Of a DNA stretch of 64,000 nucleotides, positions 62,888 through 64,000 are shown in pieces (the stretch's first letter is position 1; each line of letters opens with the position of its first letter). The notes beneath the pieces were generated by a model, which was not told the DNA's origin, did not search any database, and saw only the letters and a program-made list of their open reading frames with translations. This DNA is from Clostridia bacterium (GTDB lineage Bacteria; Bacillota; Clostridia; Christensenellales; UBA1242), in the NCBI GenBank assembly GCA_900767715.1, contig CAAGAD010000005.1, positions 744,001 through 808,000 of the forward strand. Direction: 5' to 3'. The position numbers and the translations under genes are program-made.

Positions 62888-64000
62888 ATGAAGAAAATTT
62901 TGAATGCAATTTTAATCACAGTAATAACGCTGACTGCAATGATAACTTTCGCGGGCTGTAAGACGGACAACCTTAGCGCGATTAGTGAAAATCTGACCAA
63001 CTACACAATCGACTTTGACATTGACGTGGCGAATAAGACGGTCAGCGCGAGTCAAACGGTGGATTATGTGAATGATAGCCAAGAAGAATTGGACGATGTA
63101 AGGTTTCATCTCTATCCGCGTGCGTTTTGCGAAGGCGTGGTGAATATGACGGTGTCAAAGACGCAATCTGCCAAGGCGTATCCAAACGGCGTGAGTTACG
63201 CTAGCATTGAAATAAGCAAATTGTCTGTTGCTGGCAAAGAAATTGAGGCAAACTATACTGGTGAAGACAAGGACATCTTGGTGGCGAAATTGGACGAACG
63301 CCTTGTGCCATCTGCTCGCGTAAAAATTGAAATCAACTATTCAATCATCATTCCAAACATTTTGCACAGATTTGGCTATGGCGACAACACAATTAATCTA
63401 GGCAATATATATCCAGTGGCGTGCGTTAGGGAGGAGAGTGGTTGGAGCGAGTGTCCATATCATCCAAACGGCGACCCGTTCTATTCCAACATTGCCAACT
63501 ATAACGTCACTGCCAGTTATGACAGTTCGTACACAATGGCTGTAACGGGCGAGTCAACCACAATCAAACAAAGCAATAAAAACAAAACCACAGCAACGGC
63601 TAGGGCGGTGAGAGATTTCGCAATGGTACTCAGCAATAAGTTCAGCGTGCTGACGGCGGACGTGAACAGGGTGAAAGTCAGCTATTATTATTTCGATGAT
63701 GAGAATGCGGGCGAAAATCTGCAAATAAGCAAAGACGCTCTCATTTGCTTCTCGAAGAAATTTTACAAATATCCATACTCCACATTGTCTGTGGTGAAAG
63801 CCGACTTTGTGCACGGCGGAATGGAGTATCCAAATTTGGTGTACATCTCTGCCGACATTGATGACAAGTTGCAGTACCAAAATTGTATTGTTCACGAAAT
63901 CGCTCACCAATGGTGGTACGGCTTGGTTGGCAACAACGAATACACGGAAGCCTGGCTCGATGAACCACTCGCAGAATTTTCGACTGCGCTGTTCTATAAA
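62888..64000 (+). CDS. M1-family metallopeptidase lipoprotein, 5' part
   Basis: Open at the right edge; 371 codons are present. Lipoprotein signal with the lipobox FAGC (Cys at about residue 24), then the beta-rich N-terminal M1 domain, the substrate motif GGMEYPNLV (the GAMEN position) and the zinc site HEIAHQWW at 336-343 with E359 in AWLDEPLAEF (HExxH, 18 residues, E). Likely a surface aminopeptidase. No ribosome binding site is visible; TATGAT ends five bases before the ATG, so it may also be leaderless. Its distal C-terminus is not seen. Confidence 0.9.
   Translation, partial: MKKILNAILITVITLTAMITFAGCKTDNLSAISENLTNYTIDFDIDVANKTVSASQTVDYVNDSQEELDDVRFHLYPRAFCEGVVNMTVSKTQSAKAYPNGVSYASIEISKLSVAGKEIEANYTGEDKDILVAKLDERLVPSARVKIEINYSIIIPNILHRFGYGDNTINLGNIYPVACVREESGWSECPYHPNGDPFYSNIANYNVTASYDSSYTMAVTGESTTIKQSNKNKTTATARAVRDFAMVLSNKFSVLTADVNRVKVSYYYFDDENAGENLQISKDALICFSKKFYKYPYSTLSVVKADFVHGGMEYPNLVYISADIDDKLQYQNCIVHEIAHQWWYGLVGNNEYTEAWLDEPLAEFSTALFYK

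Overview
The window looks like a chromosomal segment of a low-GC, AT-rich Gram-positive bacterium of the Bacillota, probably an uncultured gut-type Clostridia. The evidence is the gene set: a holB-ricT-trmN6-rsmI operon, RecF, ParA/ParB with parS sites, paired DnaD-type and DnaI-type replication proteins, an LTA-synthase-like enzyme, RicT, RadC, DegV, an L10 leader and a SAM-I riboswitch before metK. Intergenic DNA is very AT-rich and most genes are flanked by clear intrinsic terminators. No phage, insertion sequence or CRISPR array was seen. RecF at the left edge and a parS cluster near 17.5-18 kb suggest the window lies in the origin-proximal part of the chromosome.

Layout. 0-5.5 kb: partial recF, asnS, then the leftward holB operon. 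5.6-10.9 kb: accessory genes, namely a 23-residue membrane peptide, a DUF308 protein, a membrane-anchored GT80-like sialyltransferase, a Cu/Zn-SOD-like protein, a DUF3800 protein, a CYTH-like protein, a methyltransferase and a HAD-phosphatase remnant. 11-16 kb: SAM riboswitch and metK, tRNA-Ser, a PIG-L deacetylase, small proteins and metG. 16.4-20.4 kb: trpS, five parS sites, parB, parA and an unknown gene. 20.8-26 kb: a phosphohexomutase with a degenerate sugar-kinase-like N-terminus, enolase, rplJL with the L10 leader and an unknown gene. 26.4-38.9 kb: a 1076-residue membrane protein with nine AT-hooks, DUF1858, SPFH-like and LTA-synthase-like proteins, secA and surface proteins. 39-51 kb: a collagen-like protein, a LysR regulator, CYTH, two tRNA-Arg genes, signal peptidase I, radC, a 1009-residue M60 (mucinase-type) metalloprotease and membrane proteins. 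51.5-64 kb: a HopA1-like unknown, lysC-asd, a degenerate ImmA/IrrE-like protein, DegV, an ABC exporter with all ATPase motifs eroded, dnaD-dnaI, and the start of an M1 peptidase lipoprotein.

How the genes work together. There is a housekeeping layer (translation, replication and segregation, secretion, glycolysis, aspartate pathway) and a surface or host-interaction layer (sialyltransferase-like enzyme, M60 protease, collagen-like fibre protein, LTA synthase, M1 peptidase, several anchored proteins). Signal peptidase and SecA would serve the second layer.

The observations I rate highest are: the membrane-tethered, nine-AT-hook coiled-coil protein; the GT80-type sialyltransferase with all catalytic residues in a Gram-positive context; a recurring promoter design (extended -10 followed 6-7 nt later by ATG, with no ribosome binding site) predicting leaderless mRNAs for at least six genes; parS sites that double as terminators; a tRNA-Arg(UCG) in which the universal G19-C56 pair is replaced by U19-A56; and an ABC transporter with a pseudo-ATPase domain. 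All calls are from reading the sequence and remembered family knowledge; no database search was run.
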